From the NCBI RefSeq assembly GCF_015500075.1, contig NZ_CP045496.1, forward strand, positions 3,234,001-3,298,000: 64,000 nt of DNA, given 5' to 3'. Shown piece by piece: positions 1-8,800 of the stretch. Both the position numbers and the translations under genes were made by a program. The notes below the pieces were generated by a model. It saw only the letters and a program-made list of their open reading frames with translations. It made no database searches and was not told the DNA's origin. This DNA comes from Mesorhizobium sp. INR15. GTDB taxonomy: Bacteria; Pseudomonadota; Alphaproteobacteria; Rhizobiales; Rhizobiaceae. The first letter of the stretch is position 1; each line of letters starts with the position of its first letter.

Positions 1-1
1 T

Positions 2-253
2 GAGACCAACACCGCCTTCGACGGCATGGAAGGATGCCTGCAGCGTCATGTGCTGAAGCAAGATGAGGCGGCAGGCGGTGAAAGCACCTACATCACAATC
101 GTCGAATGGGCGTCGTCCCAGGTCATCCAGAAGGCACGCGAGGCAGCCGCCGCCAAGCACAAGGCGATGAAGCTCGACCCGCAGGAACTGTTCAGCCGCC
201 TGAACATCAAGGCCGAGCTCGGCTACTTCGTCCCCGCGCCTGGCAGCGCCTGA
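2..253 (+). CDS. Partial small monooxygenase-like protein (ABM-type fold)
   Basis: The frame is open from base 2 and stops at 251-253, so only the last 83 residues are in the window. The visible part resembles a small ferredoxin-fold protein of the antibiotic biosynthesis monooxygenase type: a strand-like segment YITIVEWASSQ, an Ala/Lys-rich helix, and a terminal strand GYFVPAP. Members of that family are dimeric cofactor-free oxygenases or stress proteins. No catalytic residue can be assigned from this fragment. The next gene is convergent and is also a small ferredoxin-fold protein. The family call is an inference. Confidence 0.55.
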   Translation, partial: ETNTAFDGMEGCLQRHVLKQDEAAGGESTYITIVEWASSQVIQKAREAAAAKHKAMKLDPQELFSRLNIKAELGYFVPAPGSA

Positions 254-287
254 GCCGGGTGAGGGCAACCCCGGGAGAGATCAAGAC

Positions 288-602
288 TCACAGTTCGTCG
301 ACATCGAACAGCAGCATGGTCAGATCATTGTCGCCCGGCGCCATCAGCCGCCGGTCAGCGGCGCAGGCGACGCCGATTTCCGAGGCAAACGAGCTGCGGA
401 TGTCGTCGAGGCTATCGAAATACAGCGTGCCCACGAGGTATGGCATCTCGCCCGCCGACAGCTTGATCATGGGCCGCCTGGAGACATCGTAGCGCCGCAG
501 GCCGGGAAGCGTCTTGGCCAGCGGCACATGAACGTTGAAATAGTGCTGGTCGAAGGCCACCGGATCGGCCGGGGTTTTGTAGATCACAAGCATCTTGGCC
601 AT
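288..602 (-). CDS. EthD family protein
   Basis: 104 residues, the usual length for EthD-type proteins. The start MAKMLVIYKTPADPVAFDQ followed by HYFNVHVPLAKTLPGL matches the EthD pattern, in which a conserved HxxxxHxPL helix follows the first strand. EthD proteins are small dimeric alpha/beta barrels; the founding member supports a cytochrome P450 that degrades ethyl tert-butyl ether, but most bacterial copies have no known substrate. No P450 gene lies nearby, so the role here is open. Confidence 0.75.
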   Translation of the reverse strand: MAKMLVIYKTPADPVAFDQHYFNVHVPLAKTLPGLRRYDVSRRPMIKLSAGEMPYLVGTLYFDSLDDIRSSFASEIGVACAADRRLMAPGDNDLTMLLFDVDEL

Positions 603-852
603 GGTCGTATTCCTGTCCTGTTGGTGTTGCGGGCCGGGCCGTAAAGGCCGCCGCTGTGGAAGTCGTTCCGGGATGGCGGATTTCGACAGGTGGCTGATTT
701 TTTGTGTATTTGGGCGAGATTGATTCTCGAATGGCTCGGCTGATGCCCCTTCGCCTCGAGAAGGCAGTTTCCCGCCATCTGTGGCGCATTTGCCATATGT
801 AGAAGTGGACTAAACGCCTATTAACGGACTGGATTGGGTCTTGGGCGCTGAC

Positions 853-1581
853 ATGAAAAATCTGCTTCTTTCCGCGCTTGCCGTTTTCGCGCTTGGCTGC
901 TCGTCCGCCTGGGCCGCGGATCCTCTGGTCGCGATGCAGGAAGCGCCGGTCGCCTCATGGACCGGCTGTTATGTCGGCGGCAATGCCGGCGGCGGCTGGT
1001 CGCATATCGATCAGAAAAATGTCGGCCTGGTGAACGGCACCATCGACGATCCTCCACTCGATTATGGATCAGGCAGCGGCAGTGGTTTTGTCGGCGGTGC
1101 CCAGCTCGGTTGCGACTACCAGATGGATCGCTGGGTGTTCGGTGTTCAGGGCATGTTCGATTTCGGCGACATCAAAGGCAGCCACGTCATCACCGCATTC
1201 CCAACCTTCAATTTTGAAGACAATGTGAAGGAGCTGTTCACAGTCACCGGCAGGGCGGGCTACCTGTTCGACCCGGCTGTGCTGGGTTACGTGAAGGCGG
1301 GCGGGGCCTGGGCAAAGGTTGACAGTGCCCTCTATCGCAGCGGGCCGCCTCAATCGCTGTCGCAAAGCGACAGCTATGGCCAGTTGGGCTGGACCGTCGG
1401 TGTCGGCGCCGAATGGAAATTCGCCCGGAACTGGTCGGTTTTCGGCGAATACAACTATATGGACTTCGGCAAACACGATGTGACTTACACGTTGGCACCG
1501 GGTGCGGGCGGCTCAGCTGGTATTGTTTCAACCAAGCTCACCGTTCAGCAAGCGATCATCGGCCTGAACTACAGGTTCTGA
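853..1581 (+). CDS. Outer-membrane beta-barrel protein (Omp25/RopB-like)
   Basis: 242 residues. I start at ATG 853, which gives a clean signal peptide (MKNLLLSALAVFALG, cleavage near SAWA-ADP); an in-frame TTG at 841 would add four polar residues before it. The mature part has short alternating polar and aromatic strands typical of an eight-stranded porin-like barrel: SWTGCYVGGNAGGGW near the N terminus, later WVFGVQGMFDFG, then WSVFGEYNYMDFG. It ends in GLNYRF, the C-terminal aromatic residue used for outer-membrane insertion. Rhizobiales carry many paralogues (Omp25, Omp31, RopB). A structural or adhesion role is likely. Confidence 0.85.
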   Translation: MKNLLLSALAVFALGCSSAWAADPLVAMQEAPVASWTGCYVGGNAGGGWSHIDQKNVGLVNGTIDDPPLDYGSGSGSGFVGGAQLGCDYQMDRWVFGVQGMFDFGDIKGSHVITAFPTFNFEDNVKELFTVTGRAGYLFDPAVLGYVKAGGAWAKVDSALYRSGPPQSLSQSDSYGQLGWTVGVGAEWKFARNWSVFGEYNYMDFGKHDVTYTLAPGAGGSAGIVSTKLTVQQAIIGLNYRF

Positions 1582-1708
1582 ACAGCTGACAACGATGGCT
1601 GGCGACGCTCTCGCGACCGCGCAACTGCGGCGCTGGCGCCTCTTCCAACCGCGCGTCTGATCGCGTATTGGCCCCTGAGAAAATCCCTCAGGCGCTCCAA
1701 AGACATCA

Positions 1709-3331
1709 ATGATCAGACTTGAAAGCATCAGCAAGCAGAACGGCCGTCAGCTTGTCTTCATCGAGGCGTCGGCCGCCCTGCAGAAGGGCGAGAAGGTCGG
1801 CCTGGTCGGCCCCAACGGCGCCGGCAAGACGACGCTGTTTCGCATGATTACCGGCCAGGAACAGCCCGACGAGGGCCAGGTCCAGGTCGATCGCGGCGTC
1901 ACCATCGGCTATTTCAGCCAGGATGTCGGCGACATGGAAGGCCACAGCGCGGTGGCCGAAGTGATGAACGGCGCAGGCCCGGTGAGCGACGTGGCGGCCG
2001 AGATGGCCGCACTTGAAGCTGACATGGCCGATCCCGACAAGGCCGACCAGATGGACGAGATCATCGAGCGGTATGGCGAAGCGCAGCATCGCTTCGAGGA
2101 GCTTGACGGCTACGCGCTGGATGGCCGCGCCCGCGAAGTGTTGGATGGCCTCGGCTTCTCCCAGGAAATGATGGACGGCGACGTCGGCAAATTGTCGGGC
2201 GGCTGGAAGATGCGCGTGGCGCTGGCGCGTATTCTTCTGATGCGCCCCGACGCGATGCTGCTCGACGAGCCGAGCAACCATCTTGATCTGGAAAGCCTGA
2301 TCTGGCTGGAGTCTTTCCTCAAGGGCTATGACGGCGCGCTTTTGATGACCTCGCATGACCGCGAGTTCATGAACCGCATTGTCAACAAGATCGTCGAGAT
2401 CGATGCCGGGTCGCTGACCGCCTATTCCGGCAACTACGAATTCTACCAGCAGCAGCGGGCGATCGCCGACAAGCAGCAGCAGGCGCAGTTCGAGCGCCAG
2501 CAGGCGATGCTGGCCAAGGAAATCGCCTTCATCGAACGCTTCAAGGCGCGCGCCTCGCACGCCGCCCAGGTGCAGAGCCGGGTGAAGAAGCTGGACAAGA
2601 TCGACCGCGTCGAGCCGCCCAAGCGCCGGCAGACGGTGTCCTTCGACTTCCTGCCGGCGCCGCGCTGCGGCGAGGATGTCGTGACGCTGAAGAATGTCCA
2701 CAAGGGCTATGGCAGCCGCAGCATCTATGAGGGGCTGGATTTCCAGGTCCGCCGGCGCGAGCGCTGGTGCATCATGGGCGTCAACGGTGCCGGCAAATCC
2801 ACACTGCTGAAGCTGGTCGCCGGTGCTTCCGAGCCGGACACCGGCACGGTGGCCCGCGGCCCCAGTGTCAAGATGGGCTATTTCGCCCAGCACGCGATGG
2901 AGTTGCTGGAAGGCGAACGCACCGTGTTCCAGACGCTGGAGGACGCGTTTCCGCAGGCCGGCCAGGCGCCGCTGCGCGCACTTGCCGGCTGCTTCGGCTT
3001 TTCCGGCGACGAGATCGAGAAGAGATGCCGCGTGCTTTCCGGCGGCGAGAAGGCACGGCTGGTGATGGCGCTGATGCTGTTCGATCCGCCCAATCTTCTG
3101 GTGCTGGACGAACCGACCAACCATCTCGACATCGCCACCAAGGAGATGCTGATCACGGCGCTGTCGCAATACGAAGGCACCATGCTGTTCGTCTCGCACG
3201 ACCGCCATTTCCTGGCCGCGCTTTCGAACCGCGTGCTGGAACTGACGCCCGAGGGTATCCACACCTATGGCGGTGGGTATACGGAATATGTCGAGCGGAC
3301 AGGGCAAGAGGCGCCCGGATTGCGGAGCTAG
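1709..3331 (+). CDS. ABC-F family ATP-binding protein
   Basis: 540 residues with two ABC ATPase domains and no membrane segments. Domain 1 has Walker A GPNGAGKT (residues 34-41), signature LSGGWKMR and Walker B LLDEPSNHLD. A charged, Gln-rich linker follows near residues 245-300. Domain 2 has Walker A GVNGAGKS near 356, signature LSGGEKAR and LVLDEPTNHLD. This is the ABC-F layout; such proteins act on the ribosome (EttA, Uup, YheS types) and some protect against antibiotics. I cannot tell the subtype by eye. Both ATPase sites look intact, so the protein should be active. Confidence 0.93.
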   Translation: MIRLESISKQNGRQLVFIEASAALQKGEKVGLVGPNGAGKTTLFRMITGQEQPDEGQVQVDRGVTIGYFSQDVGDMEGHSAVAEVMNGAGPVSDVAAEMAALEADMADPDKADQMDEIIERYGEAQHRFEELDGYALDGRAREVLDGLGFSQEMMDGDVGKLSGGWKMRVALARILLMRPDAMLLDEPSNHLDLESLIWLESFLKGYDGALLMTSHDREFMNRIVNKIVEIDAGSLTAYSGNYEFYQQQRAIADKQQQAQFERQQAMLAKEIAFIERFKARASHAAQVQSRVKKLDKIDRVEPPKRRQTVSFDFLPAPRCGEDVVTLKNVHKGYGSRSIYEGLDFQVRRRERWCIMGVNGAGKSTLLKLVAGASEPDTGTVARGPSVKMGYFAQHAMELLEGERTVFQTLEDAFPQAGQAPLRALAGCFGFSGDEIEKRCRVLSGGEKARLVMALMLFDPPNLLVLDEPTNHLDIATKEMLITALSQYEGTMLFVSHDRHFLAALSNRVLELTPEGIHTYGGGYTEYVERTGQEAPGLRS

Positions 3332-3344
3332 GAGCGCTCAACCT

Positions 3345-3613
3345 GGCAATCTCCACCTTGAGGGGCAGGGCTGTCGCATATGGAAAGCCCCAAGGCTTTC
3401 GCTCTACGAATACCCCCACCCCTAACCCCTCCCCACAAGGTGGAGGGAGATTTCGGTAGGCGCTGATCCCGCCGAACCACCTAAGCTCGATGTTGAATAT
3501 GATCAACAGAGGGGCTCGGCAGTGTTCCCTCCCCCTTGTGGGGAGGGTTAGGGTGGGGGTCCTTCTTCGCAGGAACCCATATGCGATGGCCCTGCCTCAA
3601 GGGGGAGATTGCC
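3345..3613. repeat. Long imperfect inverted repeat between ABC-F and aminomutase genes
   Basis: The left arm (about 3345-3451) and right arm (about 3526-3613, read on the minus strand) share several blocks in the same order: GGCAATCTCC, CCTTGAGG, CGCATATGG, CCCCACCC with TAACCC, and CTCCCCACAAGG. The arms are inverted and separated by about 75 bases with no gene. The outer ends resemble the ends of the repeat at 51114-51651. This looks like a rhizobial palindromic intergenic element. Its right end stops 17 bases before the aminomutase ATG, so it may affect that mRNA leader. Confidence 0.75.
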
Positions 3614-3630
3614 AAGTTCACGGAACTTCA

Positions 3631-4731
3631 ATGACAATATATATCGAGGCCAACGAAACAACCGACACCGCCTGGCAGGACGATGTCCGCCAGGGCGTGC
3701 GCCATGTGCGTGATCTCGCGGCGCTGCCGCTGTCGCCGGCCGAGCGCGCGGCGGCGCAGGCGGCGGCGACGCTTCACAAGGTTCGTGCTCCAAAAGCCTA
3801 TCTCGACCTGATCGACTGGAACGATCCCGCCGATCCCATCCGCGCGCAGGTCATTCCTTCGCCGCGGGAACTGGTCGAGCAGGAGGGCGAGCTTGACGAT
3901 CCGATCGCCGACCATGCGTTCAGCCCGGTGCCGCGCCTGACGCATCGCCATGCCGACCGGGTGCTGCTGTTTCCGACCTATCAGTGCGCGGTCTATTGCC
4001 GGTTCTGCTTCCGCAAGGAATCGCTGACCTCGATCGGCCGAGGTTATACACGCGAGGCGCTGGAAGAGGCCTTCGCTTATGTCGAGGCGCACCCTGAAAT
4101 CCGCGAGATGATCCTGACCGGCGGCGATCCGCTGTCGTTGCCGGACAAGGCGCTGGCCGAAATCCGTACCCGCGTCGAAGCCATCCCGCATGTGCGGCTG
4201 CTGCGCATCCACACACGTGTGCCGGTGGTGCTGCCGTCGCGTATCACCGCCGGGCTGGTCAGCGCGCTGCAAGGCCGGCTGATGGTCACCGTCGTCACCC
4301 ATTTCAACCACCCACGCGAGATCACAGACGCGACGGAAGCGGCCTGCCGCACGTTGCGGCAGGCCGGCTTTGTGCTGCTCAACCAGAGTGTGTTGCTCAA
4401 AGGCGTCAACGACAGTGTCGACGTGCTGGAAGAACTCTGCCGAGAACTCATGTATCGCCTGGGCGTCAAACCCTATTACCTCCACCACGGCGATCTGGCG
4501 CGCGGCATGGCGCACCGGCGCACCACGATTGCTGATGGGCAGGCGCTGGTCGCGGCACTCAGGGCGCGCCTGTCTGGCATCTGCAATCCGGTCTATGTGC
4601 TGGACCTGCCGGAGGGCGGCGGCAAGGTGCCGCTTGGGCCCTCCTATGTCGAGGCGCAAGACGGCGATCTCTGGCACTTTCGCGGGCACGATGGGCAATC
4701 GAGGGCGTATAGGGAAGTGGTGGGCGAGTAG
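3631..4731 (+). CDS. kamA: Lysine 2,3-aminomutase family radical SAM enzyme
   Basis: 366 residues from ATG 3631; an upstream in-frame extension would run through the repeat element and is rejected. The radical-SAM iron-sulfur motif CX3CX2C is at C119, C123 and C126 (CAVYCRFC). The following segment TGGDPLSL and the later GGGKVPLGP, which carries the PLP-binding lysine of this family, are both present. The enzyme turns L-lysine into beta-lysine. EpmB, which makes beta-lysine on elongation factor P, has similar length, and no efp or epmA gene is visible here. It converges, one base apart, with an operon for a Pls-type lysine-polymer synthetase, which makes a biosynthetic role attractive but unproven. 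Confidence 0.85.
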   Translation: MTIYIEANETTDTAWQDDVRQGVRHVRDLAALPLSPAERAAAQAAATLHKVRAPKAYLDLIDWNDPADPIRAQVIPSPRELVEQEGELDDPIADHAFSPVPRLTHRHADRVLLFPTYQCAVYCRFCFRKESLTSIGRGYTREALEEAFAYVEAHPEIREMILTGGDPLSLPDKALAEIRTRVEAIPHVRLLRIHTRVPVVLPSRITAGLVSALQGRLMVTVVTHFNHPREITDATEAACRTLRQAGFVLLNQSVLLKGVNDSVDVLEELCRELMYRLGVKPYYLHHGDLARGMAHRRTTIADGQALVAALRARLSGICNPVYVLDLPEGGGKVPLGPSYVEAQDGDLWHFRGHDGQSRAYREVVGE

Positions 4732-4732
4732 G

Positions 4733-5383
4733 TTAGCGCGCCTCTCCATCGACAAACGCCAACACGGCCACGCGCGGGGCAGCGCAGTATACAAACCTCG
4801 CCCGGTGGCCCGTCTTCGTCGTCGCGCGGCCAGTGTTCAGGTCGACGGTGATATCCTCATAGCCCAGCACCTCGCCATCAAGCGGGTAGACGGCCTTGTA
4901 CACCGCCTCCTTGGCTGAAAAGAGGATGCGGCCGGCAAGGTCCCGGTCGGCCGGGTTCGTCCGGTCGGCGGGCGTGGCAACGAGCGCGAAAATGTCATCG
5001 GGGAGGGGCAGTGCCGGCTCGACGTCGATGCCGAGGGTGCGGATGTCGCCAACAGGCGCAACCGCCGCGACAGCCATCTCGTCATCATGCGCCAGCGAAC
5101 CCGTTATCCCGTCGGGCCAGGCCGGCGCGCCGGACGGCGTGCGCAGGACAGCAACATCGTCGACGCCAAGCTCGGCCAGCAGCCGGTGCGCGATCCAGCG
5201 GCCCGCACCGCTGGCCTGCCTCATGGCCGGCTGGCGCGCGGCGATGGAGCGTGCCTCCGCCGGCAGCAGGTGGGCCTCATCTCCCTGGCGTATCATCCGG
5301 CACCCGACCCGGACCCCCATCGGGGCCATCTCGGACATCGCCCGCGCCAGCGCGGTTTCCGCGGACGAATTTGCGGGCGACAT
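4733..5383 (-). CDS. 4'-phosphopantetheinyl transferase (EntD/Sfp superfamily)
   Basis: 216 residues. Diagnostic motifs are in order: GSLAHDDEMAVAA, GIDVEP (metal-binding Asp and Glu) and FSAKEAVYKAVYP, the EntD-type WxxKEAxxK region. The enzyme moves the phosphopantetheine arm from coenzyme A to a serine of a carrier protein. The gene starts 6 bases after the stop of the acetyltransferase gene and belongs to the same operon as the peptide synthetase, whose carrier-domain serine (in LGANSL) is the obvious substrate. ATG start at 5383; no strong ribosome site was seen, so coupling is likely. Confidence 0.9.
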   Translation of the reverse strand: MSPANSSAETALARAMSEMAPMGVRVGCRMIRQGDEAHLLPAEARSIAARQPAMRQASGAGRWIAHRLLAELGVDDVAVLRTPSGAPAWPDGITGSLAHDDEMAVAAVAPVGDIRTLGIDVEPALPLPDDIFALVATPADRTNPADRDLAGRILFSAKEAVYKAVYPLDGEVLGYEDITVDLNTGRATTKTGHRARFVYCAAPRVAVLAFVDGEAR

Positions 5384-5389
5384 TGTCGA

Positions 5390-5851
5390 TCAACCGGCCG
5401 ATGCCGGCAGGACGAGGTCGGCGATCATTTCGCCGTCCTCGTCGAGCCCTTGTTCCACGAAGCCAGCGCCGCGATAGAGTTGCCGCGCGGCTTCATTCTC
5501 GGGTTCGTAGCAGATTGAAATGTACCTGACGTGGCCGAGCCCTTGGATTTCCTCCAGCACTTCACGCAACGCGGCCTTGCCGTAGCCTCTGCCCTGCCAG
5601 TCGCGGTCGATCATGAAACGATAGATCCGCGCCTCGTCGTCATCCTCGGGCGCCTCGTACATCAGGAACCCGACGACACGATCCTCGGCGATGACGACCC
5701 TTGGCCGTGCGTCCTCGTCGGTCTGGGCTTCCTCCAGCGAGTCCGTATTACTGGCAACGAAATCCATCTGCTCCGGCGCAAGCCGCAAGGCGGCAACCGG
5801 GGCCCGGTTGGCCTCGGTCACCGCAACAAGCCGGATGCCCGTGGTCTTCAA
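5390..5851 (-). CDS. GNAT family N-acetyltransferase
   Basis: 153 residues. The best start is TTG at 5851, which overlaps the synthetase stop codon as TTGA and suggests translational coupling; the open frame upstream lies inside the synthetase gene. The acetyl-CoA site is seen as RDWQGRGYGKAALREVL, followed by PENEAARQLYRGAGF, as in diamine and ribosomal-protein acetyltransferases. With an aminomutase next door, acetylation of lysine, beta-lysine or an oligomer of it is a plausible role. The archaeal osmolyte pathway AblA/AblB uses just such an aminomutase and acetyltransferase pair. The substrate is inference only. Confidence 0.85.
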   Translation of the reverse strand: MKTTGIRLVAVTEANRAPVAALRLAPEQMDFVASNTDSLEEAQTDEDARPRVVIAEDRVVGFLMYEAPEDDDEARIYRFMIDRDWQGRGYGKAALREVLEEIQGLGHVRYISICYEPENEAARQLYRGAGFVEQGLDEDGEMIADLVLPASAG

Positions 5852-8800
5852 GCCGAAGTTCCGGAGCCGCTTTCCACAACCGGGGTGACGAAGCGATGCA
5901 GCTTGGCCGGGTTGCCCCGCCACAGCGAGTTGGGCTCCAGCTCTTCACCCTTCATCACGAAGGAATCGACATCGACCATTGAGCCTTCGCCCATCACGAC
6001 GCCATAGTGGACAAACGCGGAAGGCCCAAGCGTGCAGCCCTTGCCGATGCGGATGTAGTCGGACTTGAACGCGCCTTCTTCCAGCGAATGGGCCTGGATG
6101 ACGCAGCCTTCGTTGAGCGTGACGTCATCGCCGATCTCCACCAGCGAACGCTCGGTCAGGTTGCTGCCGCCGTCATAGACCCTCTTGCCCACCTTGACGC
6201 CCAGCAGGCGCAGGATTACCGGCCGGAACGGCGTGCCGCCGAACAGACGCACGATCGGCGAATCCGCCAGCTTCCAGTGGCGTTCGTGGCGCCAGAAGTC
6301 GACATCGTAGATCGTCGTCATCCGCGGCTTCAGCCTGCCGAAGCCAAGGCTTGCCCGCTCGACCAGGATGTAGAACGGAATGGTGATCGCGGAGGTCAAG
6401 AGCACGGCCAGGAACAGCGCGACCTCCGCCCATTCGGTATAGTAGTTCAGCGCACGGTCCCAGATCGCCAGTGTGGCGAACAGCATGACCCATTGCGTTG
6501 CCACGAACAGAAGGATGGTCACCAGGTTGTGACGGTTCTTGTGCGGGATGCGCTGGCGCCTGTCCGCCTCGCCGACACCGGCGATAAGTTCCTTGTCGCG
6601 GTTGACCATACGCGGGATTTCGAACGGAGGCGAACCCAACAGGCCGACATTCTCGCGCAACGGCCCGTCGATGGGGATCATCACCTTGGTGCCGAGCAGG
6701 ACGTTGTCGCCGGTGCGGCCGTCCGAGGGGTAGTAGATGTTGTTGCCGAGATAGTTGCGTTCGCCGATGCGCGTCGGCTCGAGCCGGAAGGCGGTAGCGG
6801 ACTTGTGCATGTTGATCATGAACAATCCGTCCGACACCATGGTCTCGGTGCCGATCTCGCACAGAAGCGGGTTTTCGTGCTGCTGGTTGCTGCCGAAGTT
6901 GGAACCGGTCTGGACCACCTTGTTGAGGTTCCAGCCGATGGCGCGCATGTAGTACACGATTGCCGAGCTGTCGCCAGCCAGCAGTCCAAGCACGCGGGAA
7001 TTGCTCGTAAATTCGGTGACGGTCTGCAGCCAGTAGCGGAAGCCGTAAAGCGTATAGGTGCGGCCTGGCTTCAGGAGCAGGCTTGTCAGGCGGGGCACCA
7101 GCGTTGCCGCGAGAAAGGCCGCGGCGATGTAGCCCAAAAGCGTGACAGTGGTGCCGATCGCGACGACGCCGATCGTCTCCTGATAGTCGTCGCCGACGTT
7201 CTCCCAATAGCTGTGGAACAGCAGCGGCAGGGGTGTGACGATGGCAAACAGCCCAATCAACTGAACCGCTTCGAAGAGGAAGCGCCGGATGTTGGAAGGA
7301 TTGACATTGCGCACCTTGCAATAGTCCGCCGTGGTTGGCACCGCCGGCGATCCATGCCAGCGTTCGCCGTCCGGGATGCTTTGCCCGCGGTGCAGCGAGG
7401 AAGAATGGCCGAGCTGGGCGCCGTCGCCGATGCTGGTGTCGATGTCGAGCGTGGAGCCGACGCCGACGAAGGCATCGCGGCCGATGGTCAGTGGCCCGGT
7501 ATGGATATAGCCGGACTGGGCCCTGAAGCCGAGGATCATCGATTCCTTGCGCAGGATGGTGTTCGCGCCGATTGAAATGAGATCCGTGCAGACAGGCACC
7601 GATTTCGATTCGATGACGGCGTTTTTCCCAAGTTTGGTGCCCAGAAGCTGCAGGTAGATGCTGTAGAGCGGGCTGCCACGGAAGAGCACGACGGGCGCCG
7701 TGCGGATCAGCGTCTTCACGACCCAGAAGCGATAATAGCGCAAGCCCCAGATGGGAAATGCCTCCGCTTTCCAGCGGCCAACGAGCACCCATTTTGCCAG
7801 CACGGCGAAGCCCGTCATCCCGAAGAATGCGCCAGCCGAGAGCAAGACGCAGCGCAGATAGAGCTGCAGCGGGTCGTCGAGGGCGTCATAGACCCAGTTG
7901 AGGCCGTAATTGACCGCCCACAGGGCGAGATAACTGTAGGCCGCGTAAAACAGCAGCTGCGCCGCGCCGCAGGTCCAGTAGACAAGGTCCGATGCCTTGC
8001 GCGTGAGGACAGGCTCATTGGTGGCGGTCGTCATCTCCTCCGGCACGCCCAGATGCAGCGCCAGGCGCGCCACCGTCGGATAGAGGTAGATGTCGCGCAT
8101 CGACGTCGTCGCCCACTCCTTGCGGGTGCGGACGCGCGCGCAGAAATGGGCCATCAGCAACGAGTTGGCGCCGAGATCGTCGAAGAAGTGATCCTCCACG
8201 GACACCTCTTCGAATTTCAGCACCGATGCCAGTGCGTCGGCCAGGAAGCGCTCGTCGTCATTGCCGGGCGGCACCATGGTTCGGTCGGCCGAAAGCCGGA
8301 CGCTCGTCGGCTTCGGCAACTGGCGAAGGTCCACCTTGTTGGAGACCGTCATCGGGATCGCCGGCAGTTCCTCCAGATAGGAAGGCACCATGTAATCCGG
8401 CAGGCGGCGCTTCATCACCTGGGCGATGTCGGCGCGCGAAATCGCCTGAACGCCGGCCTTGGGGGCGTAGTAGGCAACGAGTTCGACGCGGCCGGGCTCG
8501 ATCTCCCAGGTGGTGACGGCGGCCTGCGCGATCTCCGGCTGGTCCAGCAGCACCGCCTCGATCTCGCCGAGCTCAATGCGATAGCCCCGGATCTTCACCT
8601 GGGTGTCGATGCGGCCATTGTATTCGATCTCGCCATTGTCGTTGATCCGGCCAAGGTCGCCCGTCCGGTAAATGCGCTTCGACGGATTGTTCGGCAGGCC
8701 GACGAAATCGGCGATGAATTTCTGTTCCGTCAGGTCCTGCCGGTTGAGATAGCCCACGGCCAGCCCGATGCCGGCAATGCCGATCTCGCCCAGTTCACCC

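Noticed and set aside
1706..3307. A 533-residue open frame on the minus strand
   Set aside because: It is the antisense shadow of the ABC-F gene; its composition (runs of H, Q, R) is that of reversed coding DNA, while the plus frame has complete ABC motifs.
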